In this document: positions 54,264 through 63,313 of the stretch, one piece after another | Layout of the letters: each line of letters opens with the position of its first letter | Position numbering within the stretch: the first letter of the stretch is position 1 | Assembly: GCA_024349765.1 (NCBI GenBank) | Contig: AP026073.1 | Coordinates: 1,922,001-1,986,000, forward strand | DNA length: 64,000 nt | Direction: 5' to 3' | Origin: Streptomyces nigrescens | GTDB lineage: Bacteria; Actinomycetota; Actinomycetes; Streptomycetales; Streptomycetaceae | Notes under the pieces: model-generated | What the model was told of the DNA's origin: nothing | The model's input: the letters and a program-made list of their open reading frames with translations, nothing else | The model's database searches: none | Translations under genes and position numbers: made by a program

Positions 54264-55304
54264 TCAGTCGCCGGTGTTGCGGCCGCGCACGGACGTCGGG
54301 CCGAGCGGGGTCGTGCGCGGGACGCGGTCCGCGTGCGGCGGCCGCCGGCTGCCCGCGGGATTCGCCGGGGTGCGCTCCGACCGGATGGTGTACGGGCGCG
54401 ACGCGTGGTGCGGCCAGCCGCCGTCCGGGGCGCGGGTGGCCGGGCGGCCGCCCGTGGTGGCGCCGATGGTCTCGCGGACCAGCACCTCGCCGTCCGGGGC
54501 GAGGCGCTGCCGGGAGAGGCCGGGAGCCAGCGAGCCGGCCGGCAGCGGGCCGCGCAGCGAATCGGGGCGCAGCCGCAGCCACAGCCGCAGCAGGATGCCC
54601 ATGAGGCGGTCCTCGACCCAGGTGACGCCGGGCTCCAGCCAGGGCATCGCCAGCAGCACCAGCAGGCCGGCGGCCCAGCCGAGCAGCACGTCACTGACCC
54701 AGTGGGTGCCGAGGTAGACGGTCGTCATGCCGACGCCCAGCGCGCCCAGCGCGGCGATCACCGACAGCGTGCGGCGGCGCAGCGGGGTGGTCGCCAGATA
54801 GGCCAGCACGCCCCAGGTGACCACGGCGTTCGCGGTGTGGCCCGAGGGGAATATGTCGCCGCCCAGCCACATCTCGTTGGCGCCGACCGTCGTCGCGTAG
54901 TGCGGACCGAGCCGCCCCATGCCCAGCTTCGCGGCGCCCACCGTGATGTTCAGCAGCAGCAGTGAGGCGCCGAGCACCAGCAGCGGGTGGAGGTTGCGCT
55001 GGCGCCAGCAGCGCCAGCCCAGCCAGGCCGCCACCGCCACCGCGGTCGGGCCGCGCTGGCCGAGCACCACGAAGTAGTCGAGGAACGCGTGGATCGCAGG
55101 CCATTGCTTGTACGGCCTGAAGAACATGACCTGCCAGTCGAAGGTGACCAGCCAGGAGGTGGTCAGCACTCCGACCACGATCGCCGCGTACACCGCCAGC
55201 GTGCCGCCGAACAGCCACAGGCGGGTCCGGGTCATCTGGGGTGGTCGGGCGCGATCGGTCGGGCGCTCCTCCATCTGGTCGAGCTTCTTCTCATCGGTAC
55301 GCAC
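54264..55304 (-). CDS. PAP2-family membrane phosphatase
   Basis: Integral membrane phosphatase (346 aa) acting on phosphatidic acid or polyprenyl pyrophosphate. There are about six hydrophobic segments. The phosphatase signature is KLGMGRLGPHYA (first motif), GDIFPSGHTANAVVTWGVLA (PSGH) and VYLGTHWVSDVLLGWAAGL (final His/Asp). The C-terminal 110 residues after MPWLEPGVTWVEDRL are soluble, Arg/Pro-rich and probably cytosolic. The start GTG 55304 has a weak ribosome site; ATG 55274 is possible. It lies near mannosyl- and glycosyltransferase genes, which fits lipid-carrier recycling, but this is inference. Confidence 0.9.
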   Translation of the reverse strand: MRTDEKKLDQMEERPTDRARPPQMTRTRLWLFGGTLAVYAAIVVGVLTTSWLVTFDWQVMFFRPYKQWPAIHAFLDYFVVLGQRGPTAVAVAAWLGWRCWRQRNLHPLLVLGASLLLLNITVGAAKLGMGRLGPHYATTVGANEMWLGGDIFPSGHTANAVVTWGVLAYLATTPLRRRTLSVIAALGALGVGMTTVYLGTHWVSDVLLGWAAGLLVLLAMPWLEPGVTWVEDRLMGILLRLWLRLRPDSLRGPLPAGSLAPGLSRQRLAPDGEVLVRETIGATTGGRPATRAPDGGWPHHASRPYTIRSERTPANPAGSRRPPHADRVPRTTPLGPTSVRGRNTGD

Positions 55305-55611
55305 TCAATCGACGTTACCGCCTGTGATGTAGGCGCTTGGTCAAACTGTGCGCTTTGTAATGACGATGTGATGTGGAATGGGTCTCAATCGGGGCTTCGG
55401 CGGCGGGATTTGGAAGGGAATTCCGAAGGATTCCCAATCGCTTCCGGACGTCCGCGTGTCGGTCCGTCGAGCGCCTTATCTGCTTTTCTCCGAAGGGAGT
55501 TTATCGGCTATTTACTGGGGCGTTGGACGATGTTTCCTCGCGGCCGCGATCGCGGAAGAGGATCATCCGGCTGCCGGCCGGAAGAAGTTGATCTTTGTGG
55601 TCGCGGCCGGG
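55305..55611. other. 307-bp AT-richer gap upstream of the PAP2 gene
   Basis: No gene is visible. Base composition is noticeably lower in GC than the flanks between about 55310 and 55560. On the minus strand TTGACC lies about 45 bp before the PAP2 start, a possible -35. GGAATTCC (55419-55426) is a short palindrome. Confidence 0.45.
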
Positions 55612-56793
55612 TCACGGCGGGCCCGATCCGTTCAGCCAGAACGCCCCGTAGATCGCGGCCCCCGCCGCCACCACCCCGATGACCAGCCAGGACCAGGCCG
55701 GCCGCCACCGGGCGAGCGCCGCCGCCGGGGGCAGCAGCAGCGGGTAGGCCGGCATCATCAGCCGCGGCTTGGACCCGAAGTAGCCCTTGGCGGTCAGCGC
55801 CAGTAGCAGCACCAGCCCACCGTAGACCGCCAGCGGCAGCGGCTGGCCGCGCCGCACCCCGTGGACGTACAGCCAGATCACCAGTCCGACGCCGGCCAGC
55901 AGTCCGAGACCGGCCGCGAAGGGCTGCTGCCCGATGAACCCGGCGAACGCGACGCCGCCGTCGAAGCCGTTGCCCCAGCCGCCCTGGACGTCCAGATAGC
56001 CGGTGGCCGAGCCCTCGCGGATCCCCACCCATACGAAGTAGCCGCACCAGCCGAGCGGCGCGAGCAGCACCCCGGCCGCCATGCCGGGGTGGGAGCGGAA
56101 CGCCGCGCGCAGCCGTACGCCCGCGGCCCGCTCGCGCCACAGGGTCACCGCCGCGGTGACCCACACCGCGGCGACCACCGCCGCACCCACCGGCCGGGTC
56201 AGCCCGGCCAGCGACGCCAGTACCCCCGCCGTCACCCAGCGCCCGGTCAGCACGGAGTGGACGCCCCAGGCCGCGAGCGCGGTGAACAGCGACTCCGAGT
56301 ACGCCATCGACTGCACGATCCCGACCGGCAGCGCGGCCCACAGCGCCGCCAGCGCGATCCCGGCCCGCGGCCCGTGCAGCCGCTCGCCGGTCGCGTACAG
56401 CGCCCAGGCCGCGGCCAGCGACGCCGACCAGGCCACCGCCATTCCGGCGTCCGCGGCCGACAGCGGCGTGAGCGCCGACAGGCCCCGCTCCAGCCACGGC
56501 AGCAGCGGGAAGAACGCCAGGTTGGAGTGCACGTCGCCGTTGGCCAGCTGCACGCTGTAGCCGTAGCCCTGCTCGGCGACGCGGGTGTACCAGAGCGAGT
56601 CCCAGCGGGCGGTGAGCAGGGTGTGCCAGTCCTTGCCGTTCGCGGCCGACCAGGCGCCGAGCACCAGCAGCCCGAGCAGCCGGACCGCGGCGTACGCCGC
56701 CAGCGCGGGCGCGGCCCGGCGCAGCGCGGCGACCACCGCGGCGCCGTCCCGTGCGGTCCGGCCGGGAACCGCGGCCGAGGCAAGATCGTTCAT
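55612..56793 (-). CDS. PIG-V-like integral membrane mannosyltransferase
   Basis: Polytopic GT-C-type glycosyltransferase (393 aa, about nine membrane segments) resembling PIG-V/GPI mannosyltransferase II. It would use a polyprenyl-phosphate-linked sugar at the outer face of the membrane. Signature stretches are TARWDSLWYTRVAEQGYGYS near residue 62, SNLAFFPLLPWLERGLSALT, QSMAYSESLFTALAAWGVHS and LASLAGLTRPVGAAVV. The C-terminus is a series of helices with KGYFGSKPRLMMPAYPLLLP. ATG 56793 is divergent from the MFS gene. The lipid-linked donor and acceptor are unknown in Streptomyces; protein O-mannosylation or glycolipid assembly are candidates. Confidence 0.85.
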   Translation of the reverse strand: MNDLASAAVPGRTARDGAAVVAALRRAAPALAAYAAVRLLGLLVLGAWSAANGKDWHTLLTARWDSLWYTRVAEQGYGYSVQLANGDVHSNLAFFPLLPWLERGLSALTPLSAADAGMAVAWSASLAAAWALYATGERLHGPRAGIALAALWAALPVGIVQSMAYSESLFTALAAWGVHSVLTGRWVTAGVLASLAGLTRPVGAAVVAAVWVTAAVTLWRERAAGVRLRAAFRSHPGMAAGVLLAPLGWCGYFVWVGIREGSATGYLDVQGGWGNGFDGGVAFAGFIGQQPFAAGLGLLAGVGLVIWLYVHGVRRGQPLPLAVYGGLVLLLALTAKGYFGSKPRLMMPAYPLLLPPAAALARWRPAWSWLVIGVVAAGAAIYGAFWLNGSGPP

Positions 56794-57004
56794 CTGGACG
56801 ATTATCCAGGTCTCCGGAAATGCCGGGCGACGGGCGGAGGGGGAACGTCCGGTGCTGCGATGAGCGTCTCATCGTGAGGTGAGCCACGCGGCACCCTCGA
56901 GGACTCGCGTAGTCTGACGTCTCTACTCGCCCGTGCCGCCGGTTCCCCCGGGGCGTTTTTCGCGCCCTGATCCGTGGCCGCGAGAGCATGACTGGAGGTG
57001 CTGC

Positions 57005-58654
57005 ATGTCCGGGACGACCGCGTCCGGCAAGGGACGGACGGCTGGTGTTCCCCGGCTTCCAGGCGGCGGTGTGAACCGCTGGACCGTGCTGATCGTGCTC
57101 TGCGTCAGCCTGCTCTTCGTCGCACTGGACACCACGATCCTCTACGTCGCCGTGCCCTCGGTCACCGAGGACCTGCGGCCGGGACCGGTCGAGCTGCTCT
57201 GGATCGTCGACATCTACCCGCTGATCGCGGCCTCGTTGCTGATCCTCTTCGGCACGCTCGGCGACCGCGTCGGCCGCCGCCGCATCCTCCTGCTCGGTTA
57301 CGGCCTCTTCGGCCTGGCCTCGGCCGTCGCCGCGCTCGCCCCCAATCCGCAGATCCTGATGACGGCGCGCGCCCTGCTCGGCATCGGCGGCGCGATGATC
57401 ATGCCCGCGACGCTGTCGATCCTCCGGCAGGTCTTCCCCGACCGCCGGGAGCGTGCGGTCGCCATCGGCGTGTGGAGCGCGGTCGCCGCGGTCGGCGCCG
57501 CGGTCGGCCCGGTCCTCGGCGGCTTCCTCGTCGAGAACTTCTGGTGGGGCTCGGTCTTCCTGATCAACATCCCGATGATGTCGGCGATGCTCCTGATAGG
57601 ACGCTGGCTGCTGCCGGAGTCGCGCGGTGAGCGCAACGGTCCCTGGGACGTGATCGGCGCGGTCGTCGCGGCGCTCGGCGTGCTGGGCATCGTGCTCGGC
57701 GTCAAGCGGATCGGCAGCGGCGCGGCGATCGTGGGACCGACCACGCTCCTGCCGATCGTGCTCGGCGTGGCCCTGCTGCTGCTCTTCGTACGGCGCCAGC
57801 GCCGGCGGGCGCACCCGCTGATCGACATGCGGCTGTTCGCCCGGCCGGCCTTCGGCACCTCCGTCGGCTGCATCGTGCTGGCCATGCTTGCGCTGGTCGG
57901 CCTCCAGCTGATCGCCGTCCAGTACCTCCAGCTCGTCCTCGGGCTCAGCCCCCTGGAGACCGGGCTGCGGATGCTGCCCCTGGTGTTCGCCGCGATGGCC
58001 GCCGGCCTCACCGGCTCGAAGCTGCTGCAGGCCCTCGGGCCGCGGGCGATGGTCTCGCTCGGCTTCGTGCTCACCGCCGTCGCGGTGCTCTGCCTGACCG
58101 CGATGAGCAGCCAGGACCGCCCGTGGCTGCTGTCCGGCGGCTTCGTGCTGCTCGGCTTCGGCTTCCAGTCCACGCTGTTCGGCGCCTACGAGTCGATGCT
58201 CAGTGAGGCCCCGGCCGAGCAGTCGGGCGGTGCCGCGGCCATCGGCGAGACCTCCTACCAGCTCGGTGCCGGGATCGGCGTCGCGCTGCTCGGCAGCGTC
58301 ATGAACGCCGCCTACGCCCCCGGTCTGACGCACGTCGACGGCGTCTCCGCGAAGACGTCCGCGTCCGCCGCGCACTCCCTGGGCGAGGCGTACAAGGTCG
58401 CCGCGGGCCTGGGCCAGAGCGCCAAGGAGGCGCTGCGGATCGCCGCCCGCGACTCCTTCGTCCGCGGGCTGCACATCACCCTCGTCGCCAGCGCCGTGCT
58501 GCTGCTGGTCGGTGCGGGCATCGCGCTGCGGCTGCCGCGCCGGGCCGCGGAGACCACCGAGCGGGCCGAGGGCGACACCGGCACCGCGGAGGGCGCCCCG
58601 GCGGGCGCCGGGCGCGGCACCGGCGAGCCCGCTCCGGCCGGCTCCGGCCGCTGA
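57005..58654 (+). CDS. MFS transporter, DHA2 (EmrB/QacA) family
   Basis: Proton-coupled drug exporter (549 aa) with 14 predicted membrane segments. Motifs are LFVALDTTILYVAVPSVTED (first helix), LLWIVDIYPLIAASLLILFG, the A-loop LGDRVGRRRILLLGYGLFGL, and RALLGIGGAMIMPATLSILR followed by AVGAAVGPVLGGFLVENFWW (antiporter motif C). The last 30 residues are Gly/Ala/Thr/Glu-rich. ATG 57005 has GGAGG 6 nt upstream. No TetR-type regulator is adjacent, although such exporters usually have one. It is divergent from the mannosyltransferase gene. The substrate is unknown. Confidence 0.92.
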   Translation: MSGTTASGKGRTAGVPRLPGGGVNRWTVLIVLCVSLLFVALDTTILYVAVPSVTEDLRPGPVELLWIVDIYPLIAASLLILFGTLGDRVGRRRILLLGYGLFGLASAVAALAPNPQILMTARALLGIGGAMIMPATLSILRQVFPDRRERAVAIGVWSAVAAVGAAVGPVLGGFLVENFWWGSVFLINIPMMSAMLLIGRWLLPESRGERNGPWDVIGAVVAALGVLGIVLGVKRIGSGAAIVGPTTLLPIVLGVALLLLFVRRQRRRAHPLIDMRLFARPAFGTSVGCIVLAMLALVGLQLIAVQYLQLVLGLSPLETGLRMLPLVFAAMAAGLTGSKLLQALGPRAMVSLGFVLTAVAVLCLTAMSSQDRPWLLSGGFVLLGFGFQSTLFGAYESMLSEAPAEQSGGAAAIGETSYQLGAGIGVALLGSVMNAAYAPGLTHVDGVSAKTSASAAHSLGEAYKVAAGLGQSAKEALRIAARDSFVRGLHITLVASAVLLLVGAGIALRLPRRAAETTERAEGDTGTAEGAPAGAGRGTGEPAPAGSGR

Positions 58655-58744
58655 GCTCCCCGGACCTCCCGCTTTTCCGTCCCGCCGCGCGGCGCCGGCC
58701 CTTGCCGCGCGGCACCGCGGGCCGTACCGTCGGACGCGCTGCAT

Positions 58745-58761
58745 AACTACCACTGCTAGTT
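58745..58761. promoter_or_regulatory. Candidate operator before the acyl-CoA dehydrogenase
   Basis: AACTA-N7-TAGTT is an inverted repeat in a locally AT-rich stretch, 34 bp before the start at 58795. Its layout resembles TetR-family operators of fatty-acid genes. No regulator gene is nearby. Confidence 0.4.
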
Positions 58762-58794
58762 TTAGTCGCGCGCTGAACCCGCCGGAGGCCCGCC

Positions 58795-60003
58795 ATGCCA
58801 GCCAAGCCAGCTTCCTCAGCTTCTTCGACAGTTCCGCCGTTCGACCCGGGCGACCCGCTGGGCATCGACGACCTGCTCACCGACGAGGACCGCGCGGTCC
58901 GCGGCACCGTCCGCCAATGGGCCGCCGACCGCGTCCTGCCGCACATCGCGGAGTGGTACGAGGCGGGTGAACTCCCCGGCATCCGCGAACTGGCCAGGGA
59001 ACTCGGCGCGATCGGCGCCCTCGGCATGTCCCTGACCGGCTACGGCTGCGCCGGCGCCTCCGCCGTCCAGTACGGCCTGGCCTGCCTGGAACTGGAGGCC
59101 GCCGACTCCGGCATCCGCTCGCTGGTCTCCGTCCAGGGCTCGCTCGCCATGTACGCGATCTGGCGCTTCGGCTCCGAGGAGCAGAAGCAGCAGTGGCTGC
59201 CCGGGATGGCGGCCGGCGAGACCATCGGCTGCTTCGGCCTGACCGAGCCGGACCACGGCTCCGACCCGGCCGCGATGCGCACCTACGCCAAGCGGGACGG
59301 CGACGACTGGGTGCTGACCGGCCGCAAGATGTGGATCACCAACGGCTCGGTGGCCGGCGTCGCGGTGGTGTGGGCCCGGACCGACGACGGCATCCGCGGC
59401 TTCGTCGTGCCCACCGACGCCCCGGGCTTCTCGGCCCCCGAGATCAAGCACAAGTGGTCCCTGCGCGCCTCGGTGACCAGCGAACTCGTCATGGACGAGG
59501 TGCGGCTGCCGGCCGACGCGGTGCTCCCCGGCGTCACCGGTCTGCGCGGCCCGCTCGGCTGCCTGAGCCACGCCCGCTACGGCATCGTCTGGGGCTCGAT
59601 GGGCGCGGCCCGCGCCAGCTTCGAGGCGGCGCTGGAGTACGCCCGTACCCGGGAGCAGTTCGGCAAGCCGATCGGCGGCTTCCAGCTGACCCAGGCCAAG
59701 CTCGCCGACATGGCCGTCGAACTGCACAAGGGGATCCTGCTGGCCCACCACCTGGGGCTGCGGATGGACGCGGGGCGGCTGCGCCCCGAGCAGATCAGCT
59801 TCGGCAAGCTGAACAACGTCCGGGAGGCGATCGAGATCTGCCGCACGTCCCGGACGATCCTCGGCGCCAACGGGATCTCGCTGGAGTACCCCGTCATGCG
59901 GCATGCGACCAACCTCGAATCGGTGCTCACCTACGAGGGCACCGTCGAGATGCACCAGCTGGTGCTGGGCAAGGCGCTCACCGGGCTGGATGCCTTCCGG
60001 TGA
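58795..60003 (+). CDS. Acyl-CoA dehydrogenase, glutaryl-CoA dehydrogenase-like
   Basis: FAD-dependent acyl-CoA dehydrogenase (402 aa). Landmarks are ALGMSLTGYGCAGASAVQYG, SLVSVQGSLAMYAIWRFGSE, the flavin-binding FGLTEPDHGSDPAAMRTYAK, VLTGRKMWITNGSVAGVAVV, and LEYARTREQFGKPIGGFQLT. The catalytic glutamate lies in the C-terminal LTYEGTVEMHQLVLGKALTG. The FGLTEPDHGSDP and YEGT stretches are typical of glutaryl-CoA dehydrogenases of lysine and tryptophan catabolism. Some actinobacterial relatives act on other acyl-CoAs, so the substrate is not certain. It appears monocistronic. Confidence 0.9.
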   Translation: MPAKPASSASSTVPPFDPGDPLGIDDLLTDEDRAVRGTVRQWAADRVLPHIAEWYEAGELPGIRELARELGAIGALGMSLTGYGCAGASAVQYGLACLELEAADSGIRSLVSVQGSLAMYAIWRFGSEEQKQQWLPGMAAGETIGCFGLTEPDHGSDPAAMRTYAKRDGDDWVLTGRKMWITNGSVAGVAVVWARTDDGIRGFVVPTDAPGFSAPEIKHKWSLRASVTSELVMDEVRLPADAVLPGVTGLRGPLGCLSHARYGIVWGSMGAARASFEAALEYARTREQFGKPIGGFQLTQAKLADMAVELHKGILLAHHLGLRMDAGRLRPEQISFGKLNNVREAIEICRTSRTILGANGISLEYPVMRHATNLESVLTYEGTVEMHQLVLGKALTGLDAFR

Positions 60004-60048
60004 GCGGAGGCCGGCGGCGCACGGCGCCCCCGGTGAGCGGCCTTGCCC

Positions 60049-60498
60049 CTAACTCTGGTTGAAGAAGCCGCCGTTGCGGTGGTCGTGGGTCTCGCCGCTG
60101 AGCACCCGGTAGTCGGCGGGGGTGAGCAGGAAGACCCGGGTGGCGACCCGCTCGATCGAACCGCGCAGGCCGAAGGTGAGGCCGGCCGCGAAGTCGACGA
60201 CCCGCTTGGCGTCGGCGGACTCCATGGACGTCAGGTTGACGATCACCGGGACGCCCTCCCGGAACAGCTCGCCGATGCCACGGGCGTCCCGGAAGCTCTC
60301 CGGGGTGACCGTGGCGATGCGGGTGCCCTGGTCCTGGGCGGCCTCGTCGGCCACCCGGACCCGGGGGTCGGTCACCCAGGGGTTGCCACCCGGGCCGGCG
60401 GCATCGGGTCCCTCGGCGTAGTCGTCGTCGTAGTAGCGCTCGTCATCACCGTCGTCGACGAGGCCAAGCCAAGCACTCGCCTTGCGCACCGATCCCAT
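60049..60498 (-). CDS. SepF-like cell division protein
   Basis: A 149-aa SepF-family protein. The N-terminus ([20 protein letters not shown]) resembles the SepF membrane-binding region, followed by an acidic Tyr/Asp linker. The SepF core lies at about 58-140: [60 protein letters not shown] and [11 protein letters not shown]. The canonical SepF of Streptomyces lies in the ftsZ cluster, which is not here, so this is a paralogue, probably of the SflA/SflB type linked to sporulation septation. ATG 60498 has GAGAGGAGG upstream. Confidence 0.88.
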   Translation of the reverse strand: MGSVRKASAWLGLVDDGDDERYYDDDYAEGPDAAGPGGNPWVTDPRVRVADEAAQDQGTRIATVTPESFRDARGIGELFREGVPVIVNLTSMESADAKRVVDFAAGLTFGLRGSIERVATRVFLLTPADYRVLSGETHDHRNGGFFNQS

Positions 60499-60744
60499 TG
60501 ACGCCTCCTCTCACCCGTGGTCTGTGTGTGTTCCTGCCCCTATCGTCGTCCATCAGGCCGAGGGAGTGCCAAGTGGATAGCGGCCGCACGGGGGGTTCGT
60601 GACACATCTGGTGCAAAGAGGGTGGCGCGACATCAGCTTCCGCGCCCTATAAGGAAACTGACTGTATGAAGAGCGTAACGGTCGGTACCCGACCGAGTGG
60701 TGGCGGCAAGTGGCCGGGCCGTGCCGGGGCCTGATCCACCCGGA

Positions 60745-61698
60745 TTACTTGATCTCCGGCGGGCTGATCTGCGACGACTTGATCGCCGAGGGCCCGGTGC
60801 CCCACTTCTTCAGGATCCGGTCGTAGGTGCCGTCCTTCTTCAGATGGTTGACAGCGGCCCGGAAGGCGGGCGCCAGCGGGGTGCCCTTCTTGAACGCGAA
60901 GCCGACGTCGAGCCGTTTGAACTCGTTGAGGAACTTCAGGCCGGGCTGCTGCTTGACGGCGTACCGCAGCCCGTTGATCGTGCTCATCACCACGTCGCTG
61001 CGGCCCTGCTGGAGCGAGATCCACAGCGCCCCCTGCTCGGCGAAGGTCTTGACGTCGTACGGCTTCCGGCCGGCCTCGGTGCACAGGTGCCGGTTCTGCT
61101 CCAGCGTCGCCTCGAAGGTGGTGCCCGCGCCGGTGGCGACGGTCAGTCCGCACAGCCGCTTGAGCGAGGTGACCTTCTTCAGCGGGCTGTCCTTGCGGGC
61201 CGCGAAGCCCTGGCCGTCGTTGATGTACGTGACGAAGTCGATGGTCCTGCGGCGCTCGTCGGTGACGCCGAAGTTGCCGGTGCCCACGTCGTACTTGCCG
61301 CTGCCGAGGGCCGGCAGGATCGCCTCGAAGCTCGCCACCTCGCGGTGGATCCGCAGCCCGAGGGCCTTGCCGACCGCGTCCGCGAAGTCGATGTCCTCAC
61401 CGGCCAGGGTCGTGCCGTCGGGCAGGTAGGTGGCGCCCGGCGGGGTGCCGACGCTGGCGGCGAGCGCGAGGGTGCCGCGCTCGCGGACGTCGGCGGGCAG
61501 CAGTTTCGCCGCCGCCGGGTCCTTCGTGACGCCGGAGACCACGTCGGTGGTGGGGATCTTGGCCTGCGCGGCGGCCGGTCCGGTGGCGCCGGTGCCGCCC
61601 GACGGGTCGCCGGAGCCGCAGGCGGTGAGCGCCAGGACCGCGGTGGCCAGCAGCGCCGTGGCGCGCAGTGCGGTGGTGCGGGGCGTGGTGGTGGTCAT
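60745..61698 (-). CDS. Amino-acid ABC transporter substrate-binding lipoprotein
   Basis: Family 3 solute-binding protein (317 aa) for polar amino acids or sulfur amino acids. The signal peptide ends in lipobox LTAC with Cys27 (ATAVLALTACGSG). The domain shows LALAASVGTPPGATYLPDG, GEDIDFADAVGKALGLRIHR, SGKYDVGTGNFGVTDERRRT, AARKDSPLKKVTSLKRLCGL and KKGTPLAPAFRAAVNHLKKD. ATG 61698 overlaps the stop of the acetyltransferase gene, placing it third in a coupled operon. A cognate permease begins at 63806 on the opposite strand. The ligand may be cystine or an S-substituted cysteine, inferred from the operon. Confidence 0.9.
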   Translation of the reverse strand: MTTTTPRTTALRATALLATAVLALTACGSGDPSGGTGATGPAAAQAKIPTTDVVSGVTKDPAAAKLLPADVRERGTLALAASVGTPPGATYLPDGTTLAGEDIDFADAVGKALGLRIHREVASFEAILPALGSGKYDVGTGNFGVTDERRRTIDFVTYINDGQGFAARKDSPLKKVTSLKRLCGLTVATGAGTTFEATLEQNRHLCTEAGRKPYDVKTFAEQGALWISLQQGRSDVVMSTINGLRYAVKQQPGLKFLNEFKRLDVGFAFKKGTPLAPAFRAAVNHLKKDGTYDRILKKWGTGPSAIKSSQISPPEIK

Positions 61699-62228
61699 GG
61701 GCGCGGGGTCTCCAGGTGCTTCTCGAACGGCAGCGGGCCGATCGATTCCGGGTCGGCGGACAGGTCGAACAGCGGCCGGTAGCCCGCGGCGAGGTAGAGG
61801 CCCTTGGCCTCGGGCTGGCGGGGACCGGTCGTCAGGTGGACGCGGGTGTAGCCGCGGGCCGCGGCGTCCTGCTCCAGGACGTCGAGGACCCGCCGGGCCA
61901 GTCCGCGCCGGCGGTGGGCGGAGTGCGTCCAGATCCTCCCCCAGACTCCGTCCGGGGGTGCCCCCATCCGTTCGGCGGTCCGGGCGTCGAGGCGGCGGTA
62001 GGCGCCGCCGGCCACCGGCTCGCCGTCCGCGAGGAGCAGCAGGAACGTGCCGCCGGGCGGGGCGAACTCCTCCGCCGGGTACTCCAGGCCGAGGTCGACC
62101 GGCTTTTGGTAGCGGGTGCTGTATTCGTGGGTCAGCTCGTCCAGCAGCGGGCGGGCGAGCGGATCGCCGACGGTGGTGTGGCGGACCGTCAGCCGGGCGG
62201 TCGGCCGCGGCCGGGGCGTGGTGGTCAT
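61695..62228 (-). CDS. GNAT-family N-acetyltransferase
   Basis: Acetyl-CoA-dependent N-acetyltransferase (177 aa). Core features are LLLLADGEPVAGGAYRRLD, WGRIWTHSAHRRRGLARRVL with the acetyl-CoA phosphate loop near residue 108, and AARGYTRVHLTTGPRQPEAK, LYLAAGYRPLFDL. ATG 62228 overlaps the monooxygenase stop (ATGA), and its own stop overlaps the binding-protein start, so three genes are translationally linked. By analogy with the GNAT of the Bacillus subtilis ytmI operon, it may acetylate S-substituted cysteine before oxidative cleavage. An open frame reading upstream to 62885 is an antisense shadow. Confidence 0.88.
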   Translation of the reverse strand: MTTTPRPRPTARLTVRHTTVGDPLARPLLDELTHEYSTRYQKPVDLGLEYPAEEFAPPGGTFLLLLADGEPVAGGAYRRLDARTAERMGAPPDGVWGRIWTHSAHRRRGLARRVLDVLEQDAAARGYTRVHLTTGPRQPEAKGLYLAAGYRPLFDLSADPESIGPLPFEKHLETPRP

Positions 62229-63313
62229 CGGGCCGCCTCCACGGCCGGCTCCGGCGTCGCGGCCGGTACGGGCGTCGGCCAGGGCAGCGGGTCGGGGAGC
62301 TCGTGGCGCAGCTGCGGCAGCACCTCGGCGGCGGTCAGCCGCAGCACCTCGGCCTTGCGGGCGAACGGCAGCCCGGCGCTGTCCACGGAGAAGAACTGCA
62401 GCGCATGGCCGTAGGCCACGTGCTGCGACAGGATCTTGCCGGCGATCCGCGCGGGCGAACCGACCAGTGCCGGACCGTGGTCGGCGGCCTCGTCCAGGGT
62501 GCGGAACGGGGTGTTGTTGCCCGGTACGTCGCGCGCGGCGACCGCCGCCTCGTAGTACGGCGCGAACTCCCGGCGGGCGGTGCGGTCGTCGGCCGCCGCG
62601 TAGAGCGTGCCGCCCGAGGCGACCAGCGCGGCCGCCGGATCGTGGCCGTAGTCCGCCCAGCGGGCCCGGTAGTGGTCGATCAGCTTGGCGTAAGCGGCCA
62701 CCGGCTGGATGACGTTGGCCGCGAAGACCGGATCGCCCCACAGGGCCGCCAGCTCCACCGAACGCTCGCTGGTGGCGCTGCCGTGCCAGACGGTGGGCGG
62801 CCGCCGGAACGGGCGGGGCAGCACCGTGGCGTTCTTCAGCGGCGGCCGGAACCGGCCCGACCAGGTGACCTGTTCCTCGCTCCACAGCCGGCGCAGCAGT
62901 TCGTAGTTCTCCTCCTGCAGCGCGTACTGGTCGCCCGGATCGCGGTGGAAGAGGTGCCAGGGCTCGGGCGCGTTGCCCTTGCCGATGGTCAGCTCCAGCC
63001 GGCCGCCGGAGAGCTGGTCGACGGTGGCGTAGTCCTCCGCGACGCGTACCGGGTCGAGGGTGGACAGCACGGTGACGGTGGTGAACAGCCGGATCCGGTG
63101 GGTCCGGGCGGCGATCGCGCCCAGCACCGCGGGTGGCGAGCTGGACAGGAACGGCGCCCCGTGCCGCTCTCCGACACCGAAGGCGTCGAACCCCAACTCC
63201 TCGGCCAGTACGGCGAGTTCGACGACCTCGCGGAGCCGGTCGTGTGGGGTGAGGAGGCGTCCGGACAGCGCGTCCGGGACGTTGTCGATCAGAGTCATGA
63301 CGCCGAAGCGCAT
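62225..63313 (-). CDS. LLM-class flavin-dependent monooxygenase
   Basis: Luciferase-like, FMNH2-dependent oxidoreductase (362 aa, TIM barrel). It begins MRFGVMTLIDNVPDALSGRL; AVLAEELGFDAFGVGERHGA contains the family Glu-His. IRLFTTVTVLSTLDPVRVAE, YATVDQLSGGRLELTIGKGN and VWHGSATSERSVELAALWGD are LLM hallmarks. ATG 63313 has AAGGG upstream. It is the first gene of the operon with the acetyltransferase and binding protein. The nearest functional analogy is the YtmO/YtnJ-type monooxygenase that cleaves N-acetyl S-alkyl-cysteine; this is inferred from neighbours. Confidence 0.9.
   Translation of the reverse strand: MRFGVMTLIDNVPDALSGRLLTPHDRLREVVELAVLAEELGFDAFGVGERHGAPFLSSSPPAVLGAIAARTHRIRLFTTVTVLSTLDPVRVAEDYATVDQLSGGRLELTIGKGNAPEPWHLFHRDPGDQYALQEENYELLRRLWSEEQVTWSGRFRPPLKNATVLPRPFRRPPTVWHGSATSERSVELAALWGDPVFAANVIQPVAAYAKLIDHYRARWADYGHDPAAALVASGGTLYAAADDRTARREFAPYYEAAVAARDVPGNNTPFRTLDEAADHGPALVGSPARIAGKILSQHVAYGHALQFFSVDSAGLPFARKAEVLRLTAAEVLPQLRHELPDPLPWPTPVPAATPEPAVEAAR

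Noticed and set aside
55508-58753. A 1081-codon minus-strand open frame over the mannosyltransferase and MFS regions
   Set aside because: It runs out of frame across the mannosyltransferase gene and antisense to the MFS gene, and its translation has no recognisable domain.
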